Of a stretch of DNA of 64,000 nucleotides, positions 45,208-53,940 are shown in pieces (positions within the stretch are counted from its first letter, which is position 1; every line of letters starts with the position of its first letter). The DNA comes from Palsa-89 sp963824345 (GTDB lineage Bacteria > Acidobacteriota > Terriglobia > Bryobacterales > Bryobacteraceae): positions 450,770 to 514,769 of the forward strand of contig CAWGOZ010000012.1 in assembly GCA_963824345.1 (NCBI GenBank), in the 5' to 3' direction. The translations under genes were made by a program, and so were the position numbers. Under the pieces are notes generated by a model that was not told where the DNA came from, searched no databases, and saw only the letters and a list, made by a program, of their open reading frames with translations.

Positions 45208-45600
45208 ATGACGGAAGTAGTTGTCATCAGTGTTGTATCACTTCTGCTAGTGGCCGTGGCCGTGTTTGTCGTGCTGCGCGTCCGGCGCAAGCCGAAAGAC
45301 AAAGAGCAGCGGCGGCGGCTGGACGTAAACTCGTATGGACGGTTGGGCGACGCCACCATCCTCGAGATCACCACCGACGCCATCTTCTACGAATATTCGG
45401 TGCGCGGCATCACTTACACGGCGTCACAAGACATCTCGAAATTGCGTGAGTTGATTCCGGGCGATCCGCAGCGATTGATCGGACGGCCTGCGTCGCTGAA
45501 ATACTCGTCGCAGAACCCCGCCAACTCGATTCTGTTGTGCGAGGAATGGTCGGGCTTGCGCCTCGGACCGGCGAATCAGCCATCGGGCATGCTGTCGTAG
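45208..45600 (+). CDS. Single-pass membrane protein, unknown function
   Basis: Starting at ATG 45,208 (an earlier in-frame start lies at 45,187), the protein has 130 residues. It has an N-terminal helix (VVVISVVSLLLVAVAVFVVLRV), a basic stretch, and a compact beta-rich domain (GDATILEITTDAIFYEYSVRGITYTASQDISKL, compressed). That pattern resembles DUF3592-like extracytoplasmic or cytosolic folds. No enzyme motif is visible. Confidence 0.65.
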   Translation: MTEVVVISVVSLLLVAVAVFVVLRVRRKPKDKEQRRRLDVNSYGRLGDATILEITTDAIFYEYSVRGITYTASQDISKLRELIPGDPQRLIGRPASLKYSSQNPANSILLCEEWSGLRLGPANQPSGMLS

Positions 45601-45663
45601 CGCATTGAATCGCGCGGGATCGCGAGTGCTATAGTTGGCAGTTGGACGCAACCGGAGGGGTGC

Positions 45664-46881
45664 ATGAACGGCAAGTACTATCGGGAAAATGAGTGGTGGG
45701 TGAGTCCCTATAATTTCGCTCCGGAAGTGCTATCTACCTTCCAACTGCCGGCGCGGGTGAGCATTCACGATGCAACGCTACGTGACGGCGAGCAGACGCC
45801 CGGGGTGGTCTTCAGCATCGCCGATAAGGTGGTGATTGCCGAGAAACTCGCGGAAATCGGCGTGGAGCGCATCGAAGCCGGCATGCCCGCCGTGTCCGAA
45901 CAGGATTTCCAGGCCATCAAAGAGATCTCGCGCCTGGGATTGAAATCGCGTATTTTCACGTTTGCGCGGGCCATGAACGCCGACATCGACAAGGCCGTCG
46001 AATGCGGCTGCCACGGTGTGATTATCGAAATCCCGATCGGTTATCCCAAGCTCAAGTACCAATTCAAGTGGACCTGGGAAGACGTTCTGAAGAAGAGTGT
46101 CGGAGTTATCAACTATGCGAAATCCCGGGGTCTGGACACGGTGTATTTTCCGTACGACACCACGCGCGCCCGCGAGGAAGATCTCACCAACCTGCTGACT
46201 CGCATCATGCAGGAAGCGCCTCCGGACTCGGTTGGTGTCGTGGACACCATGGGCTGCGTTCTGCCGGAAGCGATGAAGTACCTGGTGCGCCTGGTGAAGT
46301 CCATCACCAAGCTTCCCGTGGAAGTGCACACGCACAACGATTTCGGCATGGCGGTTGCAACGGAACTGGCGGGCGTCGAGGCCGGAGCAGAAGTGGTGCA
46401 TAGCTGCGCGAATGGGCTGGGCGAGCGCACCGGCAACGCCGCGCTCGAGGAATTGATGGTCGCCCTGCATGTGCTCTATGGCTACGAAACGCACTACGAT
46501 CTCGCCAAACTTCCCGAGCTCGGCGAGCTGGTCAGCCGCATCAGCCAGTTCGACATCGCCCTGAACAAGCCGATCTTGGGCGAGCGCAATTTTACCCGCG
46601 AATCGGGCATCGGCGTCGACCTGGTGGTGAAGGAGCCGCTGGCGATGTTCGGTACGCATCCCGCGCTCACCGGCCGGAGAGGCGAAGTGGTGCTGGGAAA
46701 GAAGAGCGGGAAAGCGTCCATCACCTACAACCTCGAACAGATGGGCATCACTGGCGTCGATGACGATGCCGTGGCGGAAATGCTGCGGCGCGTCAAGGAT
46801 AAGGGCATCGAAAAGCGCGGGCTCTTGAGTCCCGCGGAGTTCAAGGAAATCGTCGAAGACGTACTGGTTGCCAAGCGCTAG
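45664..46881 (+). CDS. LeuA/NifV-family acyltransferase (isopropylmalate/homocitrate/citramalate synthase-like)
   Basis: The 405-residue protein is a DRE-TIM metallolyase. The motif HDATLRDGEQTPGVVFS supplies the catalytic Arg and metal Asp; HTHNDFGMAVATELAG supplies the metal-binding histidines; SCANGLGERTGNAALEE follows. It lacks the long LeuA regulatory domain and is close in length to homocitrate (NifV) and citramalate-type enzymes. The substrate cannot be assigned from context, since no lysine, leucine or nif genes are adjacent. A GGAGGGG ribosome-binding site lies just ahead of ATG 45,664. Confidence 0.85.
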   Translation: MNGKYYRENEWWVSPYNFAPEVLSTFQLPARVSIHDATLRDGEQTPGVVFSIADKVVIAEKLAEIGVERIEAGMPAVSEQDFQAIKEISRLGLKSRIFTFARAMNADIDKAVECGCHGVIIEIPIGYPKLKYQFKWTWEDVLKKSVGVINYAKSRGLDTVYFPYDTTRAREEDLTNLLTRIMQEAPPDSVGVVDTMGCVLPEAMKYLVRLVKSITKLPVEVHTHNDFGMAVATELAGVEAGAEVVHSCANGLGERTGNAALEELMVALHVLYGYETHYDLAKLPELGELVSRISQFDIALNKPILGERNFTRESGIGVDLVVKEPLAMFGTHPALTGRRGEVVLGKKSGKASITYNLEQMGITGVDDDAVAEMLRRVKDKGIEKRGLLSPAEFKEIVEDVLVAKR

Positions 46882-46973
46882 GCCGGGCGCCTCTTGCCGA
46901 CCGCGCCGTTGCTGGAGGCGTTGCGAGATCAGGCGCCGAATACAGCGCGAGCAATTACGTTCACTCAAGCGCG

Positions 46974-48743
46974 CTACACCAGGTAATACAGCGCGTCCTC
47001 GGTCTCGCCGGCCGTTTCCGTGCGGCGGCAATGAGCGCAGGAGTTTTCCTGCATCAGCTTGTACGCCCTGCGCACGGCCTTGATGGTGGACGAATACAGT
47101 ACTTCCTCTTCCAGAAATACGGTCCCCGCCGGCAGCCAATCCTGGAAGTGCAGCCTGTTCATGGCTTCGGCCAGTTCGGGCCGAACTCCGCACAGCAGCA
47201 CGGTCCTGCCATGCCGCTGCATTTCGCGGCAAAAATGTTCCAGCCGCTCGAGAAAAACCAGGTCGGGGTTGCGCGTGCGCTTCAAGCGCAGCACTACGAA
47301 CCCGATGTCTGCATCTGTGGCGCGCTGCTTCAGCCCATCGAAACAGCGGTCCAACTCCGGCCCCGATCCGAAGAACACCTCGCCCTCCAGATCCCAAATG
47401 ATCACTGCGCTGCACGGTGGATCCTCCGGCACGCGCTCCCGCACCACGCGTTCTCCGGTCACCACCAGTTCACTCCCCCGCAGGCGAGCCGCGCGTGGAA
47501 CGAACAGTAGGATGGAAACCGCCACGCCGATGAGAATGGAAAACTCGACGCTGATGAAAATGGACGAGAAGCAGGTGACCAGGAGCAGGCCGGCGTCATA
47601 GCGCGAGGCACGCAGCGCGTAGCGTATCCGCTTCCAATCCACCAGCCGGGCGGCGGTCACCATCAACAAGCCTGCCAGGGCCGCCTTGGGGATGAATTGC
47701 GCGAACGGCGCCAGCGCGAGCACGCCCAGTGCCACCACCGCTGAAGCAAACACGCCGGACATGCGGCTGACCGCCCCGGCCTGATGGTTGATAGCGGAGC
47801 GCGTGAGTGAGCCAGAGCCGGGTAACGATTGAAAAAAACCACCCGCCAGGTTGGCCAAGCCCTCGGCAATGCACTGGCGATTGTAGTCGAGCCGCTGGCG
47901 CGTGTCGTTGGCGATGGACTTGGCGATCGCGAGCGCTTCCAGCAATCCGAGAAATGCAATCGCCAGGGCGCTGCTCGACATCTCTTTCACCCACCAAAAC
48001 TTGAACTGCGGGATATGCGGCCGCGGCAAACTCGCCGGCACATTGCCCACTACTGACAGTAGAGTCTTACCATCGGCGCCAGGAATGGACCAGCCGAAGT
48101 GGGCCGCCACCAGTGCTGCCACGATCAGGGTGACCAGCATGTCCACCTGGGGCAGTCGATAGCGCCGCGCCAACCTCCGCAGAATCAAAACCAGCACGAT
48201 GGTTCCCAGGCCGACGCCCAGGGCAATGCGATTCACCGTGCCGCCCTGGGTGAGGGTGAGCCAGAAGCGCAGTAATACATGTTGTTGGCCTGTGCCTCGA
48301 TCTTTGATGCCCAGGAAATTGCCCACCTGGCCCAGAGCAACCAGGAATCCAGCGCCCGCCATGAAGCCAATGACAACCGATTCGGAGATGTAGCGTGTCA
48401 GATCGCCCAGCTTGAACACGCCGATCACAATCTGAATCACGCCGATCATTACCGCCAGTAGAAATGTGGCTTGATACATGTCCAAGCGAGCCTCTGGACT
48501 TAGGAACGCAATGGCGCTGAAGACGACCAGCGAAATGGCGTTGGTAGGACCGTTGATCAACTGCGAAGAAGAACCGAAGATGGACGCCACCAGGGTCACT
48601 ACGATGGCGGAGTATAAACCGAACCGCGGATCGATACCGGCAATGAGCGCGTAGGCCATGGCCTGCGGTAGAGAGATTGCGGCCACAGTGGCGCCGGCCA
48701 ACAGGTCCGCCCGGGCCTTGCCCCAGGAATAGTTCAAATGCAT
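46974..48743 (-). CDS. SulP-family inorganic anion transporter with STAS domain
   Basis: The 589-residue protein has 12-14 membrane helices of the SLC26/SulP family (ATVAAISLPQAMAYALIAGIDPRFGLYS, compressed, is the signature). A C-terminal STAS domain (about 445-560; SAVIIWDLEGEVFFGSG) follows. It probably carries sulfate, bicarbonate or a related anion. The C-terminus has two cysteines (ENSCAHCRRTE) beyond the STAS domain. Confidence 0.92.
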   Translation of the reverse strand: MHLNYSWGKARADLLAGATVAAISLPQAMAYALIAGIDPRFGLYSAIVVTLVASIFGSSSQLINGPTNAISLVVFSAIAFLSPEARLDMYQATFLLAVMIGVIQIVIGVFKLGDLTRYISESVVIGFMAGAGFLVALGQVGNFLGIKDRGTGQQHVLLRFWLTLTQGGTVNRIALGVGLGTIVLVLILRRLARRYRLPQVDMLVTLIVAALVAAHFGWSIPGADGKTLLSVVGNVPASLPRPHIPQFKFWWVKEMSSSALAIAFLGLLEALAIAKSIANDTRQRLDYNRQCIAEGLANLAGGFFQSLPGSGSLTRSAINHQAGAVSRMSGVFASAVVALGVLALAPFAQFIPKAALAGLLMVTAARLVDWKRIRYALRASRYDAGLLLVTCFSSIFISVEFSILIGVAVSILLFVPRAARLRGSELVVTGERVVRERVPEDPPCSAVIIWDLEGEVFFGSGPELDRCFDGLKQRATDADIGFVVLRLKRTRNPDLVFLERLEHFCREMQRHGRTVLLCGVRPELAEAMNRLHFQDWLPAGTVFLEEEVLYSSTIKAVRRAYKLMQENSCAHCRRTETAGETEDALYYLV

Positions 48744-48852
48744 CCGTCCGCCCGATCCTGCCGCTCGCGCATGTCTATCAGGATACTAGACTGTTGCCAT
48801 CAGGAGGCCCGCGTCCATGCAATGAGCGAGTCGCTGTAGTAAGCTAGCCTAA

Positions 48853-49248
48853 ATGAAAGTAATGAAAGTAATGATGCGAGCAATTCAGTTCGTTCTGATC
48901 GCCGCGGTGGGCGTGTTGGCGCAGAATCCGGGCGTGCAGCGCACTGTCGTACAAAGAAAAGACATTTCGGCGCCGGGACGAGAAGCCGTAATTGCGCACG
49001 TGGAGATTGCGCCCGGAGCTTCCGTGGGGCGCCACACGCATCCCGGCGAAGAGATCAGTTACGTCATCGAGGGCGAGGGGGAACTCCTCATCCAGGGCCA
49101 GCCGGCCCTCAAGCTCAAGGCAGGAGATGGCTTTGTTGTGCCCAACGGCGCCATACACGATGCTCGTAATACCGGGACCCAGACGTTCAAGCTGGCCGCA
49201 GTCTATGTAGTGGAGAAGGGCAAGCCGCTCGCGACTCCCGTCCCCTGA
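48853..49248 (+). CDS. Secreted cupin-domain protein
   Basis: The 131-residue product starts with a tandem ATGAAAGTA repeat offering several start codons. The signal peptide is IQFVLIAAVGVLA. The cupin motifs are GASVGRHTHPGEEISYVIEGEG and LKAGDGFVVPNGAIHDA. It precedes the gluconate-dehydrogenase-like subunit gene by 17 bp and may be cotranscribed. Function is unknown. Confidence 0.82.
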   Translation: MKVMKVMMRAIQFVLIAAVGVLAQNPGVQRTVVQRKDISAPGREAVIAHVEIAPGASVGRHTHPGEEISYVIEGEGELLIQGQPALKLKAGDGFVVPNGAIHDARNTGTQTFKLAAVYVVEKGKPLATPVP

Positions 49249-49265
49249 ATCCGGAGGGTACACAT

Positions 49266-49880
49266 ATGAGTGACTCAACCAACCTAAGCAAAGCGCGCCT
49301 TTCCAGGCGTACAGTCGTTATGAGCGGAGCGCTGATCCCGCTGGCCGCGATACGCGCCGCACCGCAAGCACCGGCATCCAAGACAACGGCAACCGTATTT
49401 TCACCGGAGCAGCGCCGTATCCTGGACGCCTTTCTCGATGGTTTGGTTCCGAGTGACGAGAACGGCCCCGGCGCAGTCGAGTGCGGAGCGGCGAACTATA
49501 TCGACCTCAGCCTGGCGGATTATCTTGCCGCCGAGAAAATGGCCTTCCTGGATGGCTTGGCCGCCGTGGACGCTTTTGCGCGCTCTTCCGAAGGCGCGCC
49601 CTTCGCCGATCTGTCGCCGGAGAAGCGCGATGCCGTGCTCACCGCCATCGATAACAACCAGGCTCCCAATCTGCGGGGCTTCTTCAACCGCGTGAGGCGG
49701 CTGACCTTGGAGGGAATGTTCGGCGATCCCTCCTATGGCGGCAACAAGAACTTCGCCGGATGGGACCTGATCCGCTATCCCGGCGCGCGGCTGGCGGTGG
49801 GGGCGGAGGACCAAAGAATGAAGACGCCGCCTGCGCCCTACCGGAAAGCCCTGTACGGAGACGGCGGGCATGGCCATTAA
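49266..49880 (+). CDS. Gluconate 2-dehydrogenase subunit 3 family protein
   Basis: The 204-residue protein has a twin-arginine signal (LSRRTVVMSGALIPLAA), consistent with folded export with its cofactor-bearing partner. The mature part has the family signature around FSPEQRRILDAFLDGLVPSDENGPGA and GGNKNFAGWDLIRYPG. These small subunits pair with FAD-dependent GMC-type dehydrogenases; the GMC gene overlaps this one by 11 bp. Confidence 0.9.
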   Translation: MSDSTNLSKARLSRRTVVMSGALIPLAAIRAAPQAPASKTTATVFSPEQRRILDAFLDGLVPSDENGPGAVECGAANYIDLSLADYLAAEKMAFLDGLAAVDAFARSSEGAPFADLSPEKRDAVLTAIDNNQAPNLRGFFNRVRRLTLEGMFGDPSYGGNKNFAGWDLIRYPGARLAVGAEDQRMKTPPAPYRKALYGDGGHGH

Positions 49881-51387
49881 TCTGAAACCTGTGGACGTGG
49901 CCGTGGTCGGACTCGGCGCGGTGGGTGGGGTGGCGGTGCTCCCTTTGGCGCGAGCGGGCTTGAAGATCGCGGCGCTTGAGGCAGGCAGTTGGATTCCGCC
50001 TCACGATTTCAGAGCGGACGAAATACACAACAATGTTCGCCGCCGTGTCACCACCGGAACCAAGGTTTGGGACGAAATTCCGACGTTCCGGAACGGGCCC
50101 ACCCAGCCGACGCGGCGCGGCACGGTTCCTCCCATGATGAACGCCGTGGGCGGCACGTCCATCCACTACGACGGCAATAGCTGGCGGTTCCATCCCTGGG
50201 ACTTTAAGGCGCGCTCGGAGACGATAAAACGCTACGGTGCGGGCGCTCTTCCCAAGGGAACGACACTCGAGGACTGGCCCGTGAGTTACGACGAGTTGGA
50301 ACCTTATTTCGACACGGTGGAATACGAAATCGGAGTTTCCGGTAAAGCGGGCAACGTGCTAGGAAAGATCGATCCCCGGGGCAACGTGTTTGAAGGGCCG
50401 CGCCAGCGCGAGTATCCGATGCCACCGCTGCGCGATACCGATTTTACGGATATGATGCAGGCCGCGGGAAGAAAACTAGGATGGAATCCGCACCGTTCGC
50501 CGGCCGCCATCAATACGGAGCCGCGCGGGGGCCGGGCCGCCTGCGTGTACCACGGATTTTGCGACACCGGCGGATGCCATATCAGCGCGAAGAACTCCAC
50601 GTCGGTGACCACCATCCCTGCTGCACAGAAGACCAAGAATCTGACCATTTTTGAGAGATCCCATGTCACTCGGGTTTTGACGGATAACAATGGCAAGGTA
50701 ACGGGCGTTCAATACCTGAAGGACGGGCAAGAGTACTTCCAACCCGCCAAGGTGGTCTTGCTTGCATCCCAGACGTACGAGAACGTGCGCCTGCTGCTGC
50801 TTTCCAAGTCCAAAGCATGTCCGAGCGGGTTGTCCAATAATCACGGCCAAGTGGGGAAGCATTACATTGGCCACTGGGCTGGACGTGAAGTTACGGCGCT
50901 TTTCCCCTTCGACTTGAACATCTGGCAAGGGGCTTACGCGCAAGGGGTGGTGGTCAATAACTGGGCCGACGATAACTTCGACCATTCCTCGCTGGGATTC
51001 ATCGGAGGGGCAAGTTTGACCGTGAATCACGAGGTGCATCCCATCGCGGGCGCGGCCATGCCGACCTTCGGACGTGTCCCGGCCTGGGGCCCCAGGTGGA
51101 AGGCATTTGTTCGGGAGAACGCGGGTCGCTGGATTGCAGCTTATGCCCAATGCAGCTCGTTTCCGTACGAAAATACGTATCTGGATCTGGATCCCGAAGT
51201 GAAGGATCGCGTGGGCAACCCGGTCACCCGGATCACCAGCGGCCCAAAGGAGAACGAGCCGCGGGCCAGCGCCTACGCGGCAGCCAAGGCGGAAGAGTGG
51301 TTCCGCGCGGCCGGCGCCATCGAGAGCAGTTCCGAGGATAGCTGCGATGACACCACCGATAATGATGCCACTAGAGGTTCCATTTGA
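49870..51387 (+). CDS. GMC-family FAD-dependent oxidoreductase, truncated at the genome junction
   Basis: The frame opens with the FAD-binding motif VAVVGLGAVGGVAVLPLARAG and continues with GMC features (MNAVGGTSIHYDGNSWRF, CVYHGFCDTGGCH, LASQTYENVRLLLLS). The open frame runs to 51,387, but genuine bacterial sequence ends near residue 484 (RAAGAIE). The last ~21 codons are the complement of a fungal membrane-helix segment. The C-terminal substrate-domain end with the conserved active-site His/Asn region is therefore missing, cut off rather than naturally lost. Partner: the subunit 3 gene just upstream. Confidence 0.88.
   Translation: MAINLKPVDVAVVGLGAVGGVAVLPLARAGLKIAALEAGSWIPPHDFRADEIHNNVRRRVTTGTKVWDEIPTFRNGPTQPTRRGTVPPMMNAVGGTSIHYDGNSWRFHPWDFKARSETIKRYGAGALPKGTTLEDWPVSYDELEPYFDTVEYEIGVSGKAGNVLGKIDPRGNVFEGPRQREYPMPPLRDTDFTDMMQAAGRKLGWNPHRSPAAINTEPRGGRAACVYHGFCDTGGCHISAKNSTSVTTIPAAQKTKNLTIFERSHVTRVLTDNNGKVTGVQYLKDGQEYFQPAKVVLLASQTYENVRLLLLSKSKACPSGLSNNHGQVGKHYIGHWAGREVTALFPFDLNIWQGAYAQGVVVNNWADDNFDHSSLGFIGGASLTVNHEVHPIAGAAMPTFGRVPAWGPRWKAFVRENAGRWIAAYAQCSSFPYENTYLDLDPEVKDRVGNPVTRITSGPKENEPRASAYAAAKAEEWFRAAGAIESSSEDSCDDTTDNDATRGSI
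51318..51330. other. Bacterial/fungal sequence junction
   Basis: On the left the codons still read as GMC oxidoreductase (WFRAAGAIE). On the right the minus strand reads GVIAAILGTAL, a fungal transmembrane helix. The change falls at about 51,320-51,328, with no repeats, insertion-sequence end or duplication. Both genes are cut mid-domain, and intron-bearing genes begin at once to the right. Confidence 0.85.
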
Positions 51388-51955
51388 AGTGGAGGAACTG
51401 GTGGGACTCGGAAACACCGAGGAACTGATACCGAGACTTGACGGATTGCCGACGGTCTGGACGAACGTTCGGGTAGTAGTCGGAGTCAATGATGTTAGAT
51501 GCTGAAAGAAAGAAAATTTTCAACCCCTTGAAACACACTATTCAATGTGGAACCTCACAGTAACTGGCGTAGTAGTCGGAGTCAAAATGACGGGCGTAGA
51601 GCTGGATGAGGTTAGAGTAGTCGAAGAAGTGGTCAACGTCGAAGGCGTCAATAGAGAGGAAGGCGTCAACGAGGTGGAAGACGTCGAAGAGGTGGAAGAG
51701 GCTATATTAATGTGAGCCATCGTCGGGAACGAAAAGAGGGATTGAAAGCTACACACAAGACTGAACCGGTGACGGAGAGACAGAAGATGTAGAGGTTGTA
51801 GAGGTAGGAGTGCCAAGAACAATAGTAGGAGCAACAGGGATAATGAGGCTTTGACTGGTGGTACTCGTGGTGTGTGAAGTAGAGACCGTGGTAGCACGAG
51901 CACCGAGATTGTGGACACGTCTCCGGTGTTGGTTGAGATTATCGAAATGAGCCAT
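51323..51955 (-). CDS. Fungal Ser/Thr-rich single-pass membrane protein, truncated
   Basis: Reading leftward from ATG 51,955, exon 1 encodes MAHFDNLNQHRRRVHNLGA followed by Ser/Thr-rich sequence. Two short introns with GT-AG ends follow (donor GTGTGT after VQS near 51,773, acceptor ATATAG; and donor GTGAGG after TPVT, acceptor TTTCAG near 51,496). The third exon gives SSVFPSPTSSSTSNGTSSG and the helix GIIIGGVIAAILGTAL before the junction. No N-terminal signal is obvious, and the intracellular tail is lost. It resembles basidiomycete Ser-rich membrane proteins of unknown or cell-wall-sensing role. Confidence 0.65.
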
Positions 51956-52402
51956 GTTTTTCTATTTTTGCTTTTGACGAAAAGAAAAGAAGGTGGTGCA
52001 AACGAATGTGGGCGAGGCAAGAACGCGTCTCTACTCGAAGGGAGCAGGAGAAGGAAGGGGGGGTATCAACGCAGCAGGTACGACAAAGCGACAATGATGG
52101 TCGCTTTTCTGCTTGATGACTAAGCAATGTTCTTGTTGTCCTATTTCCAGTCGCCGCCATTTTTATTTTTGTCCCTTTCGTCTCTCCCCGCGCTCTGATG
52201 ATAGAACTAACCTCGCGTATATTTCACTGGCGAAGGGGCTTGTCGTGACACCTGCTGTTTACCTGGAAAGCCGTCTCACCGTTGTCCCAGGCGGGCGTCT
52301 TACTCTGTTGCAATGGCGACCCGGCGAATGACGATCTGATCGCATTCTCCTTGATGCGTTCTCGTCACCCATCTCCACCATCTCGTGCGTCACTTGCACT
52401 GC
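51956..52402. other. Divergent intergenic region (fungal)
   Basis: This 447-bp spacer lies between two divergent fungal genes and presumably holds both promoters. It contains purine-rich and pyrimidine-rich tracts (for example CTTTCGTCTCTCC near 52,177), but I see no clear TATA box or conserved coding potential. Confidence 0.5.
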
Positions 52403-53332
52403 ATGACAACGAAGCCTCGTCGGCCTCTATCCCCCGGCCCCTCTCTCCATTGCCTGCTCGCTCTCCTCTTCCATCGACAGCGCGCTTATGCTCAGATTGT
52501 CACTACAATCGAGAATACTGATCCCCGCATATCGTACCTCCCCTCGGTATGCAACAATACTGGCGCTTCTTCGTCCTCGACCTGCGCCGCTCCTTGGTAA
52601 TGAAACACTCGCTTAGTATAAGCGTATATTGCTTTCTGATCTAAGTATCCCCAGGCAGATAGTGGCTCTCGCTGAGGCCTCTAGCGGTACTGTGACATCC
52701 ACTTGTGGACCTACCTCCTCAGGGGGAAATCTCATCCCTCAGCTCTTCCTCGTCCTCCGTGGCACATCCTTCGTCCTCAAGACCTCTTCTGTCTCTAATG
52801 CTACTGCCAATATCACCGTCTTGGCCTCACCTTCAAACGTGTTCGTCTCTACAGCCTTCAACTCGTCTGCAGGCAGCATCTCAGCAGTTAATCTTCCGCC
52901 CGATCAGGATGTGACCCTCGCAGTAACATATATTTCTTCTCAAAACGGTGTGCCAACAAGACTTGACATTGATTCAGTCACTGTCTCAAGTGAAGACGAG
53001 AGGTAGGTACAGAATGGCACGCCACGCTTTCAAGTGCTGACATCATGCCGCTTCTTAGCCTCACATCACTGACCCCCACTCCCTTGCCTTCACCGAGCTC
53101 ACTTCCCTCTTTCGTCGTGCCTGCCCCTACCTCTACCTCTACCCCCAGACCGCACTCGTCGCTAGCGCAACCGAAAGGAACGATTGTGGGCGAGTCCCTG
53201 GCGGGATTCTTCGGCCTTATCCTCATCCTTTTCTCGATCTACACGCTGCACAGATGGAGAAGTCGGCGGGCTTTAGAGGGCTTTCAGATGCGGGCAAGAG
53301 AGAGGGGCAAAGGGAGGCCGGTAGAGAGCTAG
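52403..53332 (+). CDS. Fungal secreted/single-pass membrane protein, three exons
   Basis: Exons 52,403-52,596, 52,655-53,002 and 53,059-53,332 (introns of 58 and 56 nt, GTAATG...CCCCAG and GTAGGT...TCTTAG) sum to 816 bp and 271 residues with a perfect frame. The product has a signal peptide (LHCLLALLFHRQRAYA), a Ser/Thr- and Asn-glycosylation-rich ectodomain (SNATANITVL, NSSAGS), a Pro/Ser/Thr stalk, and a C-terminal membrane helix (AGFFGLILILFSIYTL) with a basic tail. The domain is unrecognised, but the design is that of fungal cell-surface proteins. Confidence 0.75.
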
Positions 53333-53499
53333 CCCCTGTCTTTATTCGTTGTCATGTTCTCCTGCTGGACTTTGGTCATTGGTCGTTATGTTTACCCCAT
53401 GCCGTACTGTAGACCTGATAATTACCGGAAATACCCTCGGCATCTCGGCCACGTTGCTGGCACTTCTGACACCCTGTTTGATGTCTTTCACTGACAACA

Positions 53500-53848
53500 A
53501 TGGCACCGCATGAGGCCGACAGAATAGCGGCGGCACAGCAAACTTTGGACAGTACGCTACTATGTCTTTTAATATCTGTGGGTGGTGAATGCAAACATTT
53601 CCTAGTTCTCTATGATATTTCTCAATTGCTCGGTACGCAACTCGACAAGGAGACCCTTGCTACATGTATCGGAATGATTGAGAGCGGTGTCAACCCGGAG
53701 GCATTAGCGGTCAGTGTCTGACGATTGCAATTTCTACTCCCCCTGAGGCAAACCAATACAGGCTGTGATCCAAGAATTAAGGAGAGAAGGTGCAGCCGTC
53801 GCAGCAGCCAAAACGAATGCAGATGGCGGGTCTCGTAGAGTGTCTTAG
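53500..53848 (+). CDS. MZT1: Mitotic-spindle organizing protein 1 (MOZART1)
   Basis: Three exons, 53,500-53,551, 53,606-53,709 and 53,762-53,848, with introns of 54 and 52 nt, join to 243 bp coding 80 residues. The spliced protein reads QQTLDILYDISQLLGTQLDK, then TLATCIGMIESGVNPEALA, then AVIQELRRE. This matches MZT1/GIP1 throughout (compare the conserved EISRILNTGLD and GINPEAL motifs). MZT1 binds the N-terminus of gamma-tubulin complex proteins and recruits the ring complex to spindle poles. All splice sites are GT-AG. Confidence 0.92.
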
Positions 53849-53940
53849 TCATGCAGCGAGTGGTGGCGTGTGAATTGAACGCATTGATTTGTCATGGCCG
53901 TAGTTCTTTGACTCTGCTGCAGCCTCCATCACCTCCTACA

